Below are positions 8,816 to 17,183 of a stretch of DNA of 36,693 nucleotides, piece after piece; the stretch's first letter is position 1; each line of letters begins with the position of its first letter. A program made the translations under genes and the position numbers. The stretch comes from an uncultured Clostridium sp. (GTDB lineage: Bacteria; Bacillota; Clostridia; TANB77; CAG-508). The stretch spans positions 1 through 36,693 of the forward strand of contig CANEEJ010000009.1 in NCBI GenBank assembly GCA_947426525.1, in the 5' to 3' direction. The notes below the pieces were generated by a model that ran no database searches, was not told the origin of the DNA, and saw only the letters and a program-made list of their open reading frames with translations.

Positions 8816-10078
8816 TTATTTTTCTTTCTCTAACCAATCCTTCCCGTCAACAACTCTAGTAACTAGCATAGAAGAAACTGTATCTCCTACCACATTAAGA
8901 GCAGTTGCAGGTGCATCAATAATGGTAGCAATCATTGTTAAAATAGGTAATGCTGCTACTGGGTATCCCATCATAGTAATAATTAGCATTTCAGAAATCG
9001 TTCCACCGCCAATTGGTACAGCAGTAATTAGTAAATTAGCTAATAAAGCAATTCCTAATACTCCTAAAACATCTCCTGTTGTTGCCAAAGATGTTCCAAA
9101 TAAGCATACTAAAAACATAATTTTAAACATAGAACCGATAATAGATCCATCTTTATGGAAGCTTGTTCCTAAAGGAATTGTTGTTTCTGCTATGTCATCT
9201 GGTACTCCCATTTTCTTTGTACATTCTACATTAACAGGTATAGACGCTGCACTTGAACAAGTTGCAATTGATGTTAAAGTAGAAGGTATTACATTCTTCC
9301 AGAAGGCTTTTACTCCTTTTCTTCCTCCTGCAATAAAAGCATAGATTGTATACATGATAAAATAAAATGCAATTGCTACAACTAAATAAATCACAAACGT
9401 TTTTAAATATCCTACTGCAATAGATGCTCCAAAACTTCCTACTAATGTCGCAAAATAACATCCTAATCCAATTGGTGCATAATACATAATGATTTTAATT
9501 ACATTATTTACTATTGCATTAGCAGATACCAAAAAATCTAGTACTGGTTTTGCTTTTTCTCCTGTCATATTCATAGCAATTCCAAACATAACAGAAAATA
9601 CTAATAGCGCAATAATATTTTCTTTTGATAATAATTTAGAAAAATCATTAACTGTTACTAATTGCACTGTCCTATCTGCAATTGTCATTTCTTCTTTTTC
9701 TTCTGTTGCATCTTCATCTGTTACCACTTCTTCCATAGATGCTCGTATGGTCTCTCCATCTTCTGGATTTACTAATTTAACAAAATAAGTGCTTGCAAAT
9801 CCAATTAATACAGCAATGATAGATGTTACTAAAAATACACCTATAATGCTTATCATAATCTTACCTAATCTCTTAGGCGTTTTCATTTTCGCGATGGAAG
9901 TGGTGATGGTTAAGAAAATAAGTGGAACAATGATGACTAATAAAAGATTTAGGAATAAATCTCCTAATGGACTTAAAATAGTTGCTTTTTCTTGGAATAT
10001 AATTCCTACAATAGCGCCAACAATAATAGCAACTAACAAAATGATTGTTGACTTGTAATTTGATAAAAATTTTTTCAT
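8816..10078 (-). CDS. Dicarboxylate/amino acid:cation symporter (DAACS), atypical substrate site
   Basis: A 420-residue polytopic membrane protein of the GltP/DctA/SstT family, which couples uptake of dicarboxylates or amino acids to Na+ or H+. The HP1 serine motif is TCSSAASIPV and the TM8 motif is DAPATALNVVGD. Aligned with GltPh, the TM8 Asp394, Thr398, Asn401 and Asp405 positions are kept, but Arg397, which binds the substrate side-chain carboxylate, is Ala; the TM7 Na+ motif NMDGT is HKDGS. The substrate may therefore be a neutral amino acid rather than aspartate, glutamate or a dicarboxylate (inference). A long acidic loop (about 115-145) is unusual. ATG 10078 follows AGAGGTAG. Monocistronic, with its own promoter and terminator. 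Confidence 0.88.
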   Translation of the reverse strand: MKKFLSNYKSTIILLVAIIVGAIVGIIFQEKATILSPLGDLFLNLLLVIIVPLIFLTITTSIAKMKTPKRLGKIMISIIGVFLVTSIIAVLIGFASTYFVKLVNPEDGETIRASMEEVVTDEDATEEKEEMTIADRTVQLVTVNDFSKLLSKENIIALLVFSVMFGIAMNMTGEKAKPVLDFLVSANAIVNNVIKIIMYYAPIGLGCYFATLVGSFGASIAVGYLKTFVIYLVVAIAFYFIMYTIYAFIAGGRKGVKAFWKNVIPSTLTSIATCSSAASIPVNVECTKKMGVPDDIAETTIPLGTSFHKDGSIIGSMFKIMFLVCLFGTSLATTGDVLGVLGIALLANLLITAVPIGGGTISEMLIITMMGYPVAALPILTMIATIIDAPATALNVVGDTVSSMLVTRVVDGKDWLEKEK

Positions 10079-10141
10079 AATACTACCTCTTTTCTTAGTA
10101 GGTAACTAAAAATATAATTATATCTTTAGGATTCTGGGTTC

Positions 10142-10170
10142 ATTATATACTATTATATATTTTTTTGCAA
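10142..10170 (-). promoter_or_regulatory. Sigma-A promoter of the symporter gene
   Basis: On the minus strand TTGCAA (10165-10170) and TATAAT (10142-10147) are separated by exactly 17 bp, about 64 bp before the start codon. Confidence 0.8.
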
Positions 10171-10194
10171 CATTCCAGTTATTTAATTTTTATT

Positions 10195-10554
10195 TTATAA
10201 AATTTGTTTAATATGATTTATTTTGCAGTTTGGTTGTTGAATATAAATTTCTATCACATCAAATCGAATTGCTCTATGACTTAATTGGTTTTTATAAATA
10301 TAATATTTTGCTACTTGTTTAATATGTTTTTGTTTTGCTTTATTTACTGCTTCTGATGGATTTCCATATTTTAAATTAGAACGTGTTTTTACTTCTATAA
10401 AAACTATTTCTCCTTTTGAAATATCTTCTGCAATGATATCAATTTCTCCCTGTCTGCATAAAAAATTTCTTCCCATTATGTTATAATTATTCTTTTCTAA
10501 ATACTTACATGCTAAGTTTTCTCCCCATCTGCCTATTTCCTGTCTAAAATACAT
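10195..10554 (-). CDS. yraN: YraN/UPF0102 family nuclease-fold protein
   Basis: Encodes 119 residues, full length for UPF0102. It has the Holliday-junction-resolvase-like fold: GRWGENLACKYLEKNNYNI at the start, then GEIDIIAED and VFIEVKTR, which carry the D-x(n)-E-x-K residues of PD-(D/E)XK nucleases. The biochemical role in bacteria is not settled. Its start overlaps the end of dprA by 22 bp, so it is the last gene of a comM-dprA-yraN operon, a common bacterial order. No clear terminator lies before the symporter promoter. Confidence 0.93.
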   Translation of the reverse strand: MYFRQEIGRWGENLACKYLEKNNYNIMGRNFLCRQGEIDIIAEDISKGEIVFIEVKTRSNLKYGNPSEAVNKAKQKHIKQVAKYYIYKNQLSHRAIRFDVIEIYIQQPNCKINHIKQIL

Positions 10555-11429
10555 CTATATCCTCCTACTACTTTTTCTATATATCCCTCTAATTCTAGCA
10601 TTAACAATATTTTATTGATTTGTGCTATATCTTTATTTGATTTATAATAAATTTCATTCAATGAAATGGGTTGTTCTGTTATAAATTGATAAATTTGATT
10701 ATACTCTTTGTTTTCGCATATTTTTCTTTGTTTTTTTAATTTTTCTTTCTTTTTTAGTTTCGGTCTTTTATAACTTAGAAAAGGATACTCTTTTATCATA
10801 TCTTCCACACAAGTTACTATTTTGGCACCTTCCTGGATTAATCTGTTGGTTCCAATCCCATGTTTGTTTCCCACTTCATGTGGCAAAGCAAATACTTTTT
10901 TTCCTTGCTCTTTTGCTAGTTTAGCAGTTACACTTGTTCCGCTTCTATAGGCTGCTTCTATTACTAAAATTCCTATGGCTAATCCACTTACAATTCGATT
11001 TCTTTCTAAAAAATTTTGTGATTTTGCTTTCTTCTGTGGTGGGTATTCTGTTATAACTAATCCACCTTTTTTTATAATTTGTTGATAAAGTTCTTGGTTT
11101 TCTGGTGGAAATATGTGATGTAATCCACAAGGTAATACTGCTATTGTTTTTCCTTTTTCTTCTAAAGCTGTTTGATGAGCAACTGTATCAATTCCAACTG
11201 CCATCCCACTTCCAATCGTAACTCCTTGATACACTAATTCTTCTGCAAATTTTTTGGTTAGTTTTTTTCCATTTTCTGAACAAGCTCTTGAGCCAATGAT
11301 AGAAATAGTATTACTTTTTAATAATTCAATATCTCCTTTTGCATATAACTGTTTAGGTGGATTTTTTATGTTCTTTAACTGTTCTGGATACTCTTTATCT
11401 TTGATTGTTATAATTTTTAAATGAATCAC
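10533..11429 (-). CDS. dprA: DNA-processing protein DprA
   Basis: Encodes 298 residues. DprA binds incoming single-stranded DNA and loads RecA during natural transformation. The Rossmann-type core is clear: IIGSRACSENGKK, GSGMAVGIDTVAHQTAL, VLPCGLHHIFPPEN, LERNRIVSGLA and EAAYRSGTSVTAKLA. The C-terminal 60 residues (QPISLNEIYYKSNKD...GYIEKVVGGYRCI) form the small winged-helix domain. It opens with GTG 11429, only a base or two after AAAGGAA, so the exact start is uncertain; no in-frame ATG lies nearby. It follows comM by 9 bp. Confidence 0.95.
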   Translation of the reverse strand: MIHLKIITIKDKEYPEQLKNIKNPPKQLYAKGDIELLKSNTISIIGSRACSENGKKLTKKFAEELVYQGVTIGSGMAVGIDTVAHQTALEEKGKTIAVLPCGLHHIFPPENQELYQQIIKKGGLVITEYPPQKKAKSQNFLERNRIVSGLAIGILVIEAAYRSGTSVTAKLAKEQGKKVFALPHEVGNKHGIGTNRLIQEGAKIVTCVEDMIKEYPFLSYKRPKLKKKEKLKKQRKICENKEYNQIYQFITEQPISLNEIYYKSNKDIAQINKILLMLELEGYIEKVVGGYRCILDRK

Positions 11430-11438
11430 TTCCTTTTA

Positions 11439-12980
11439 CTAATTCCAATATTTTCTATCTAAGCTTCTATATTGGATTGCTTCTGCTATGTGTTTTTCTT
11501 CGATTTGCTCGCAATTATCTAAATCTGCTATCGTCCTAGCTACTTTTAAAATTTTATTATAGGCCCTTGCACTTAAATTTAGTTTATAAAATGCAGTTTC
11601 CAATATTTGCTTACTTTCATTATTTAATTGACAAAATTTTTCGATTAATTTTGGGGTAAGTTCCGAATTTGAAAAAATATGATATTTTTGATAACGCTCT
11701 AATTGTATTTGTCTAGCACGATTTACTCTTTTTCTAATTTCTTGTGAAGTTTCATTTTTTTCTTTTTGCTCTAACTGATTATATTTTACTTTATTTACTT
11801 CAATATGGATATCAATTCGATCTAAAAGTGGTCCGCTAATTCGACTCATATATTTTTTAATTTGTTCTGGCTTACAGCTACATTGTTTTTCTTCACTTCC
11901 ATAATACCTACATGGACATGGGTTCATGCTAGCTACCAACATGAATTCACAGGGATAAGTAATTGTTGTATTTAATCTACTAATTGTAACTTTTCTATCT
12001 TCTAATGGTACTCTTAATGACTCTAAAGCATTTCGATTAAATTCTGGTAGTTCATCTAAAAATAATACTCCTAAATGTGCTAGGCTAATTTCTCCGTGGC
12101 TTTGGATTTTTTCCTCCTCCTATTAAAGAGGCTGGTGTTATTGTATGATGTGGATTTCGAAAGGGTCTATTTTTTACTAATGGGTTTTCTTCTGTTGTTA
12201 ATCCTAATATACTATATATTTTGGTAACTTCTAAAATTTCTTCTAACTTCATATCTGGTAAGATACTTGGTAATGTTTTCATTAGCATTGTTTTACCAAC
12301 GCCAGGTATTCCGGACCATGAGACAATTGTGTCCTCCACTTGCTGCAATCTCTAAGGCTCTTTTTGCATTTTTTTGTCCCTTTACCTCCGCAAAGTCAAA
12401 TTCATATTCTGTTTGATTTTCTGGAATTTTTGTTGTTTCAGTTCTTTTTATTTCTTTTTCGCCATTTAAGTATTTTATTACTTCTTTTAAGTTTTTAACT
12501 GGTAATATTTCTATTCCTTCTATTATTTTTACTTCTTCTTCATTTTGTTTTGGTATAATAATTCTTTTTATTCCTATTCTTTTTGCTTCAATACAGATTG
12601 GCAGAATTCCTTTTGTTTTTTCGATGTCTCCATTTAAAGATAGTTCTCCCATAAAAACCGTTTCCATTAAAATTTTTCCGAAGTTTTGGATTTCTAATAT
12701 CTCTATTAGCTATTAAAATTCCTATCGCGATTGGTAAGTCAAATATGGATCCTTCTTTTCTGGTGTTGGCTGGCGATAAATTGACAATAATTCTTCTGCT
12801 TAAGAATTCTACTTTGGAGTTTCTAATTGCTGCTTTTACTCTTTCTTTGGACTCTTTTACACTGGCATCTGGAAGTCCTACGATTTGGAAGTCTGGTAGG
12901 CCATTGGATATGTCAACTTGAATGGATACTAGATATCCTTCTAGTCCTTTTAGTGCTATACTTTTTGTGATTGCTAACAT
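11439..12980 (-). CDS. comM: ComM/YifB Mg-chelatase-like AAA+ ATPase, interrupted at three CGG codons
   Basis: A branch-migration helicase that extends recombination of incoming DNA during transformation. Start ATG 12980 (MLAITKSIALKGLEG) with AAAGG upstream. The reading frame breaks three times, each at an in-phase CGG: codons 12680-12678 (CTT CGG A), 12313-12311 (GTC CGG A) and 12096-12094 (CCA CGG A). Dropping the C each time gives one continuous protein of 512 residues, the usual family length. Across the joins it reads PKL-G-KILMETVFMGELSL, LMV-G-IPGVGKTML (Walker A) and [22 protein letters not shown] (Walker B). The rest is conserved to the end (SMNPCPC, SARAYNKILKVARTIADL) with no stop or other indel. 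Standard annotation would call it a pseudogene; the precise pattern argues for recoding. Confidence 0.9.
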
Positions 12981-13248
12981 TTTTTCCTTTCTACTTATAT
13001 AACTTAAATATCTGAGGCCATTTAAGAAAGGCAAGTTTAGACATAGGGGTGCCTAAAAGAGTTTTTCATTTTAAATTTTTGGATTATGGGGAATCGTAAT
13101 TCTTTTAAAAGACTGAAATTATACTTTTATTTTCGGATTACAAATAATGATATGACCTCAGATATTTAAATTATATAAGATTTTTGTTTTTTGATTTTTT
13201 AATTCACGATTTTAAGATTTCTGAATTAATTGTTTTTTGATTTTAACT
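12981..13248 (-). promoter_or_regulatory. Long structured 5' leader of comM-dprA-yraN
   Basis: From the predicted start near 13248 to the comM ATG there are about 265 untranslated bases. Positions 13179-13153 and 13020-12994 pair as a continuous 27-bp stem with only two G-U wobbles, closing a ~132-nt loop. The stem ends immediately before the comM ribosome binding site. A further 8-bp hairpin (TTAATTCA/TGAATTAA) lies near 13199-13229. Within the loop GGCA/TGCC and a TCTTTTAAAAGA palindrome may form. No known riboswitch class was recognised; an inserted foldback element is the alternative. Apart from this, I see nothing coding between 12981 and 13334. Confidence 0.6.
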
Positions 13249-13254
13249 ATTTTT

Positions 13255-13283
13255 AGTATAGACTACTTTCCAGTTTTTGTCAA
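13255..13283 (-). promoter_or_regulatory. Sigma-A promoter of comM-dprA-yraN
   Basis: Minus strand TTGACA (13278-13283) and TATACT (13255-13260) with a 17-bp spacer. No closer candidate promoter is visible in front of comM. Confidence 0.85.
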
Positions 13284-13334
13284 TGTTTTTTTGGAAATTT
13301 TTTGAAATTTTCATTTTCCTTGTATTTACGGATA

Positions 13335-13365
13335 AAAAATAAGCAGGTTTTGTCTGCTTATTTTT
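13335..13365 (-). terminator. Terminator at the end of the ATPase defence unit
   Basis: A 12-bp stem AAAAATAAGCAG/CTGCTTATTTTT with a 7-nt loop and T-run on the minus strand. It overlaps the stop codon of the DUF6339-like gene and closes the leftward defence unit. Confidence 0.9.
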
Positions 13366-14099
13366 GTACTATTCGTAATAATTCTTCTTTAATTTTATGA
13401 TTTATTTCATCATAAGAAAGAATATCTAATATGATTTTTCCACTTAATCTATTTAAATATTTTTTTAATTCATTAAATTCTTCTCTAGATAGACTGATAT
13501 TATTTTGCTCTTCGAAATTCTTTATTGAGATTATAATATTCTTAAATACTTCTACATTAGTTGCAAATTTACATGCTAAGAGAGGAAATATCTTTCCATT
13601 AAGGTCATTATCACATATATATTTTGTTAATTCATATGGATTATCAAATCTAGTATCATATGTATATCTAGCATACCACCATAACCTAGAAATTCCATTC
13701 AAAAATACTGCTTTTGTACTATTCCAAAAGAAATAATTATTTAATATATGTGAGTTTCTATTTTCTTTTTCTTCTGGAAGAGGCCATCTTTTTTGCATGT
13801 AATCCCAACAATAGCTATGTGCTAATCCTGCCCAAACTCTTTCATCACTTGCTTGCGAATCTGTTAATTCTTTTAGACTTTCATATAGTATTTTCATAAT
13901 CATCTGTTTTCCCATTTTCTACTTTCAATGTAAAATCTGGAAATTGTTTTGCTTCATACTTCCCAAAAAGTTCTGTTCCCTTATTTATATACTTAGTAAT
14001 TAGCCAAGCGTTATCTCCATTGTAAAATTTAGCATTTGTCTTCAAGTCACATTTTTTTAATATATCAATGCTATCTTCTTTTAAATATTTTATTATCAT
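13358..14099 (-). pseudogene. DUF6339-like protein, split by a frameshift
   Basis: Two overlapping frames look like one gene. 13881-14099 (72 aa, MIIKYLKEDSIDILKK...KTDDYENTI) is the N-terminal part and 13358-13915 (KILYESLKELTDSQASDERVWAGLAHSYCWDYMQ...) the C-terminal part; together they resemble DUF6339 proteins from memory (not searched). The break is near 13885-13897, where GAAAATACT runs into TATATGA. A direct AAAATACT repeat could have lost one 8-bp copy by slippage; equally one extra A would explain it. No CGG codon is involved, unlike the other frameshifts here. The second half has an ATG just before the first half's stop, so a two-piece product by reinitiation is possible. ATG 14099 follows the previous stop directly. 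Function unknown; it sits last in the GHKL ATPase unit. Confidence 0.65.
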
Positions 14100-14969
14100 T
14101 TATATCTGTCCTCCATATTTTCTATCAATTTCAACCATAGCATCTTTTAGTGGATAATCAAACAGTTTTTGCACTATTTCAAACGCTCCATGATTTTTAA
14201 CATAATCTATTTTAAACTCTTTTCCTGTTGCTTCTGTAATTTTTCTTGCTAAAACTCTATACCATTTTGTATCTAAATATTCTGATATAGTAGTACTTTC
14301 CTCACTTAGTTGATTCAAGACATGCATTAATGCTGGTATGATAATCATAGAATTAACAATTGGAATACAATATTCTGAATATCTACAATATTGGTTATAT
14401 TCAGTTGTCGATAAGTTTATTTTTATATTTTTTTCATCAAAGTCTACTGTCATAGGCTCATTTTCCTTCTTGATATCTCTGATTTTTATAATACTTTTTA
14501 TTTTAGTTAAATCATCTATATCCTTTTCAAAAAAAATATTTTCTTCTTTTCCTATTGCTAATATCGCTCCTTTTTCTATATTAAATTTAAATCCCTTATA
14601 ATCATTGTTGAAGTTATCGCTGTAATATTTATCTATGTTTTCTTTTGAAACTATAAAGGTATTTATTTCAACATTTTTATTGATATCTCTATTCTTTATT
14701 TCTATTTGATCATTTCCTCTATTTAATGTATATATTTTTCTAAATTTTGTTGTAGAACAATATACTTTCATAATTACTTCTGCTTGTCCATTATCAATAA
14801 GTTTATTCATATATGAATCTTCAATTTCGACATATGTTTTTATGATTGATTTCTTTGCTGTCTTATTTAATTCTCCTGTTGTTCCAGCAATAAATTTAAC
14901 ATTGATATAGTCATCGTTAAAATTACTTAATACTGGATATGCAAAAAGTGTATTACTCATTGATGCCAT
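14100..14969 (-). CDS. Uncharacterised partner of the GHKL ATPase
   Basis: Encodes 289 residues that I cannot place in a named family. It starts MASMSNTLFAYPVLSNFNDDYINVKF, is predicted mixed alpha/beta, and has no signal peptide, transmembrane segment or obvious catalytic motif. A C-terminal stretch (YCIPIVNSMIIIPALMHVLNQL...WYRVLARKITEATGKEF) looks like a helical interaction region. It overlaps the ATPase gene by 17 bp, and its ribosome binding site GGAGGTG lies inside that gene, so the two are translationally coupled and probably work as one complex. ATG 14969 is preferred for its 9-base spacing. Probably a structural or targeting subunit of the defence system (inference). Confidence 0.7.
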   Translation of the reverse strand: MASMSNTLFAYPVLSNFNDDYINVKFIAGTTGELNKTAKKSIIKTYVEIEDSYMNKLIDNGQAEVIMKVYCSTTKFRKIYTLNRGNDQIEIKNRDINKNVEINTFIVSKENIDKYYSDNFNNDYKGFKFNIEKGAILAIGKEENIFFEKDIDDLTKIKSIIKIRDIKKENEPMTVDFDEKNIKINLSTTEYNQYCRYSEYCIPIVNSMIIIPALMHVLNQLSEESTTISEYLDTKWYRVLARKITEATGKEFKIDYVKNHGAFEIVQKLFDYPLKDAMVEIDRKYGGQI

Positions 14970-16875
14970 ATACTTTCACCTCCATAGCCCATGTTTCTTC
15001 ACTATTTATTTTAAAGTCTAAATTATATAAAATATCTTTTTGTACTTTTTTTATAATTACATAGTTATCTTCTATTTCTGTTAGAACATTTCCACCAATT
15101 ATTTTATTACAATGGCATTTTACTTTTTCTAGTAATATTTTTTCTTTTCCACTTTCCCCATATATTTCAAATGTAATTTTTATTATAGGATTATCTTCAT
15201 TTAATGAAAAAAATAATTTATATGTACTATTATTATTAATTAGTCTAAGTTTTTTTGTTAAAAGTTTTTTATTTACTTCACTATATCTTTTCTCTTCTGA
15301 TGCAATTGGATTTGGTTGAGGAGGATTTATTGGGATTGGAGATGGTGAATTTAAAATAAATTGTTTTGTATTTATCAGCCCCTCTTCATCTAATTCAAGA
15401 TCTATTTCTCCTTCTTCATCATTTCGTTTTACCCTTTTATCTTCAATCTTTTTAGGCTTTTTTTCATTTATTGTTATTGTTTTTATTTTTTCATCCTTAA
15501 TACTTTCTTTTTTATTTTCTTCTTTGTCATCTTCTATAAATTCATCTTCATCTGGTAATGTTTCCCCAACTCCTGTTGCACTAACTTCGTCTAGTACAGC
15601 TCCTGTCATTAATTTTTTAATAGTTTCTCTTACAAATCTTTTTAATTCATTTATCTTTCTTGTAGCATCTGCTGAATTCTGAACTCTATCAGCTGACCAA
15701 TTACTATGAGTTGCATTTTCTAATTTTCTAAAATAATCATTGACTTTAATTCCATTCATAAATAATATGCCATGATATAAACCTAAATGCGGTAAATTTT
15801 TTAGGTCTAGTATTTTCATTCCAGTATGTCTGACAACTGCAACTTTATTTATTTCTCCTGTATCTTCATCATCTTTTTTTAAGACTAAAGTTATATCATT
15901 ATTTTCAAACATAGTGTAGTTCTCTTTTGGTATCTCATTCAACGATACCATAATATCATAATAACATTTAGCATCAGAAGATAAATATCTTTTTATTTTT
16001 TCATCGCTTATATATTTTTTTATACTTTCCTTAGTTATATAATAATTACCTCCTATACTAACTTCTAAATTTCCTTTTACGATGGAAACAAAAAAATTCT
16101 CTATGATGGAAGCAACCATCTTTTCTTTCCAGTCTTCTATTCCCTCTTTAAATCCTATAATATAGATATCTGTTCCATACCTATCTCTTTTAAAACCTGG
16201 ATCCAAATCTAAGCATTCTCTTATTGGACTAAAGTTATCTTCATAATATCCTTCTCCTATAGTAATTGTATTATCACTTTTTTTATATCCTGTAATGCGA
16301 GAAATTCCACAAGAAGCTTTCAATTCATCATTTGCCATAGTACTATAAAAAACGGTATAGAAGCTGGAACATATAAATGATGCAAATTTTCCCTTTCCTT
16401 TACTCCCTGCTGATCCCTCTTCTTTATCGGAAACTCCTGCATTTTTTGTTAAATCTATCCATGGAGAGTGTGTAGTTTGATCTGATCCTGTTAGTCCTGT
16501 TGTGTTAAAATCACTAATTCTTAAACATGGGATTTTATAAGCATGAAACAAATCAATCGCATTTTCATAAAATTCTGGTACTGTGCGATCTTTTTTGTAA
16601 TATTCATTATTAAATTTGAATTCCTCTTCAAAAATTTGTTTCAATTCCCCCTTTTCGTTCCCAGGAATTTTACAAGGATTTATAAAAAATTCTTTAAATT
16701 CAACTTTAATTGGTTCATCGTTTCTTTGATAATCAGAACATACCATTGTGTCTAATGAATTTTGACATATTTCTTTTGCCAAGTGAAACATCGGGTTGTC
16801 TTTAAATTCTTCTCCTATATCATTAAACCCTTTTATTCCTATATTTTCTACACTAGGGAAAAACCACTTTTTCAT
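14953..16875 (-). CDS. MORC/MutL-like GHKL ATPase of a defence system
   Basis: Encodes 640 residues. The N-terminal GHKL (HSP90/MutL/MORC) ATP-binding fold is visible: the helix EICQNSLD with Glu35, Asn39 and Asp42; ISDFNTTGLTG with Asp122 and Gly127 in place of the usual DxGxG; and the glycine lid GSAGSKGKGKF (154-164). The second domain to about 420 resembles the transducer (SNWSADRVQNSADATRKINELKRF). A charged, proline-containing linker (about 430-540) leads to a beta-rich C-terminal domain. Iyer, Abhiman and Aravind (2008) described prokaryotic MORC-like ATPases in restriction-modification neighbourhoods, which this setting matches. Starts at ATG 16875 after AAAGGAT. Likely an ATP-gated DNA clamp or sensor (inference). 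Confidence 0.85.
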   Translation of the reverse strand: MKKWFFPSVENIGIKGFNDIGEEFKDNPMFHLAKEICQNSLDTMVCSDYQRNDEPIKVEFKEFFINPCKIPGNEKGELKQIFEEEFKFNNEYYKKDRTVPEFYENAIDLFHAYKIPCLRISDFNTTGLTGSDQTTHSPWIDLTKNAGVSDKEEGSAGSKGKGKFASFICSSFYTVFYSTMANDELKASCGISRITGYKKSDNTITIGEGYYEDNFSPIRECLDLDPGFKRDRYGTDIYIIGFKEGIEDWKEKMVASIIENFFVSIVKGNLEVSIGGNYYITKESIKKYISDEKIKRYLSSDAKCYYDIMVSLNEIPKENYTMFENNDITLVLKKDDEDTGEINKVAVVRHTGMKILDLKNLPHLGLYHGILFMNGIKVNDYFRKLENATHSNWSADRVQNSADATRKINELKRFVRETIKKLMTGAVLDEVSATGVGETLPDEDEFIEDDKEENKKESIKDEKIKTITINEKKPKKIEDKRVKRNDEEGEIDLELDEEGLINTKQFILNSPSPIPINPPQPNPIASEEKRYSEVNKKLLTKKLRLINNNSTYKLFFSLNEDNPIIKITFEIYGESGKEKILLEKVKCHCNKIIGGNVLTEIEDNYVIIKKVQKDILYNLDFKINSEETWAMEVKVYGINE

Positions 16876-16880
16876 ATTTA

Positions 16881-17099
16881 CTATCCTTTCAATTTAAATT
16901 TTAATTCTTTCTTTTCAAACTTCATCTTCGTTATCTTTAGTTCAGCATCTATTGCATTAAAGATTTGTTTAACCTGTTCTTCTGTATATTCATAATTATT
17001 TTTGTTTGAACAATTTCCAAGTAGTCTTAAAGTATTTATTATTGTATTGGTTCTGTTTTCTGCAATTTTCATAAATCTATCTCTTTTTAAATTTGACAT
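16881..17099 (-). CDS. Small helical protein heading the GHKL ATPase unit
   Basis: Encodes 72 residues from ATG 17099, eight bases after GAGG; a GTG at 17108 overlaps the ribosome binding site and is less likely. The sequence KRDRFMKIAENRTNTIINTLRLLGNCSNKNNYEYTEEQVKQIFNAID is basic then acidic and predicted fully helical. I have seen this type of short protein as a common Clostridia family without known function. It lies 5 bp before the ATPase gene and directly behind the unit's promoter. It could be a regulator or small subunit of the system; no DNA-binding motif can be assigned. Confidence 0.75.
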   Translation of the reverse strand: MSNLKRDRFMKIAENRTNTIINTLRLLGNCSNKNNYEYTEEQVKQIFNAIDAELKITKMKFEKKELKFKLKG

Positions 17100-17117
17100 T
17101 TTTCTCACCTCTTCTTT

Positions 17118-17145
17118 ATTTTATCATATATTTCCAGTTTTTCAA
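17118..17145 (-). promoter_or_regulatory. Promoter of the GHKL ATPase unit
   Basis: Minus strand TTGAAA (17140-17145) and TAAAAT (17118-17123), 16-bp spacer, just upstream of the small gene at 17099. It makes the ATPase genes a transcription unit separate from the restriction genes. Confidence 0.7.
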
Positions 17146-17183
17146 CTACATTTTAAAAATATATTGATTTTATATTATAAATA

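Noticed and set aside
8922..10058. Several plus-strand frames opposite the symporter gene
   Set aside because: They are antisense shadows of a well-supported transporter with promoter, ribosome binding site and terminator.
12671..12684. Homopolymer (A5/T4) error as the cause of the first comM frameshift
   Set aside because: Possible for this site alone, but the other four sites have no homopolymer and share only CGG, so one common explanation is preferred.
11439..12980. comM as a simple pseudogene
   Set aside because: All three breaks are single C insertions at in-phase CGG, the corrected length is exactly the family's, and there is no other lesion; cvpA and the FGE-like gene show the same pattern.
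13880..13915. Including the DUF6339 break in the CGG pattern
   Set aside because: No CGG is near the frame change; it looks like repeat slippage or an A-run change.
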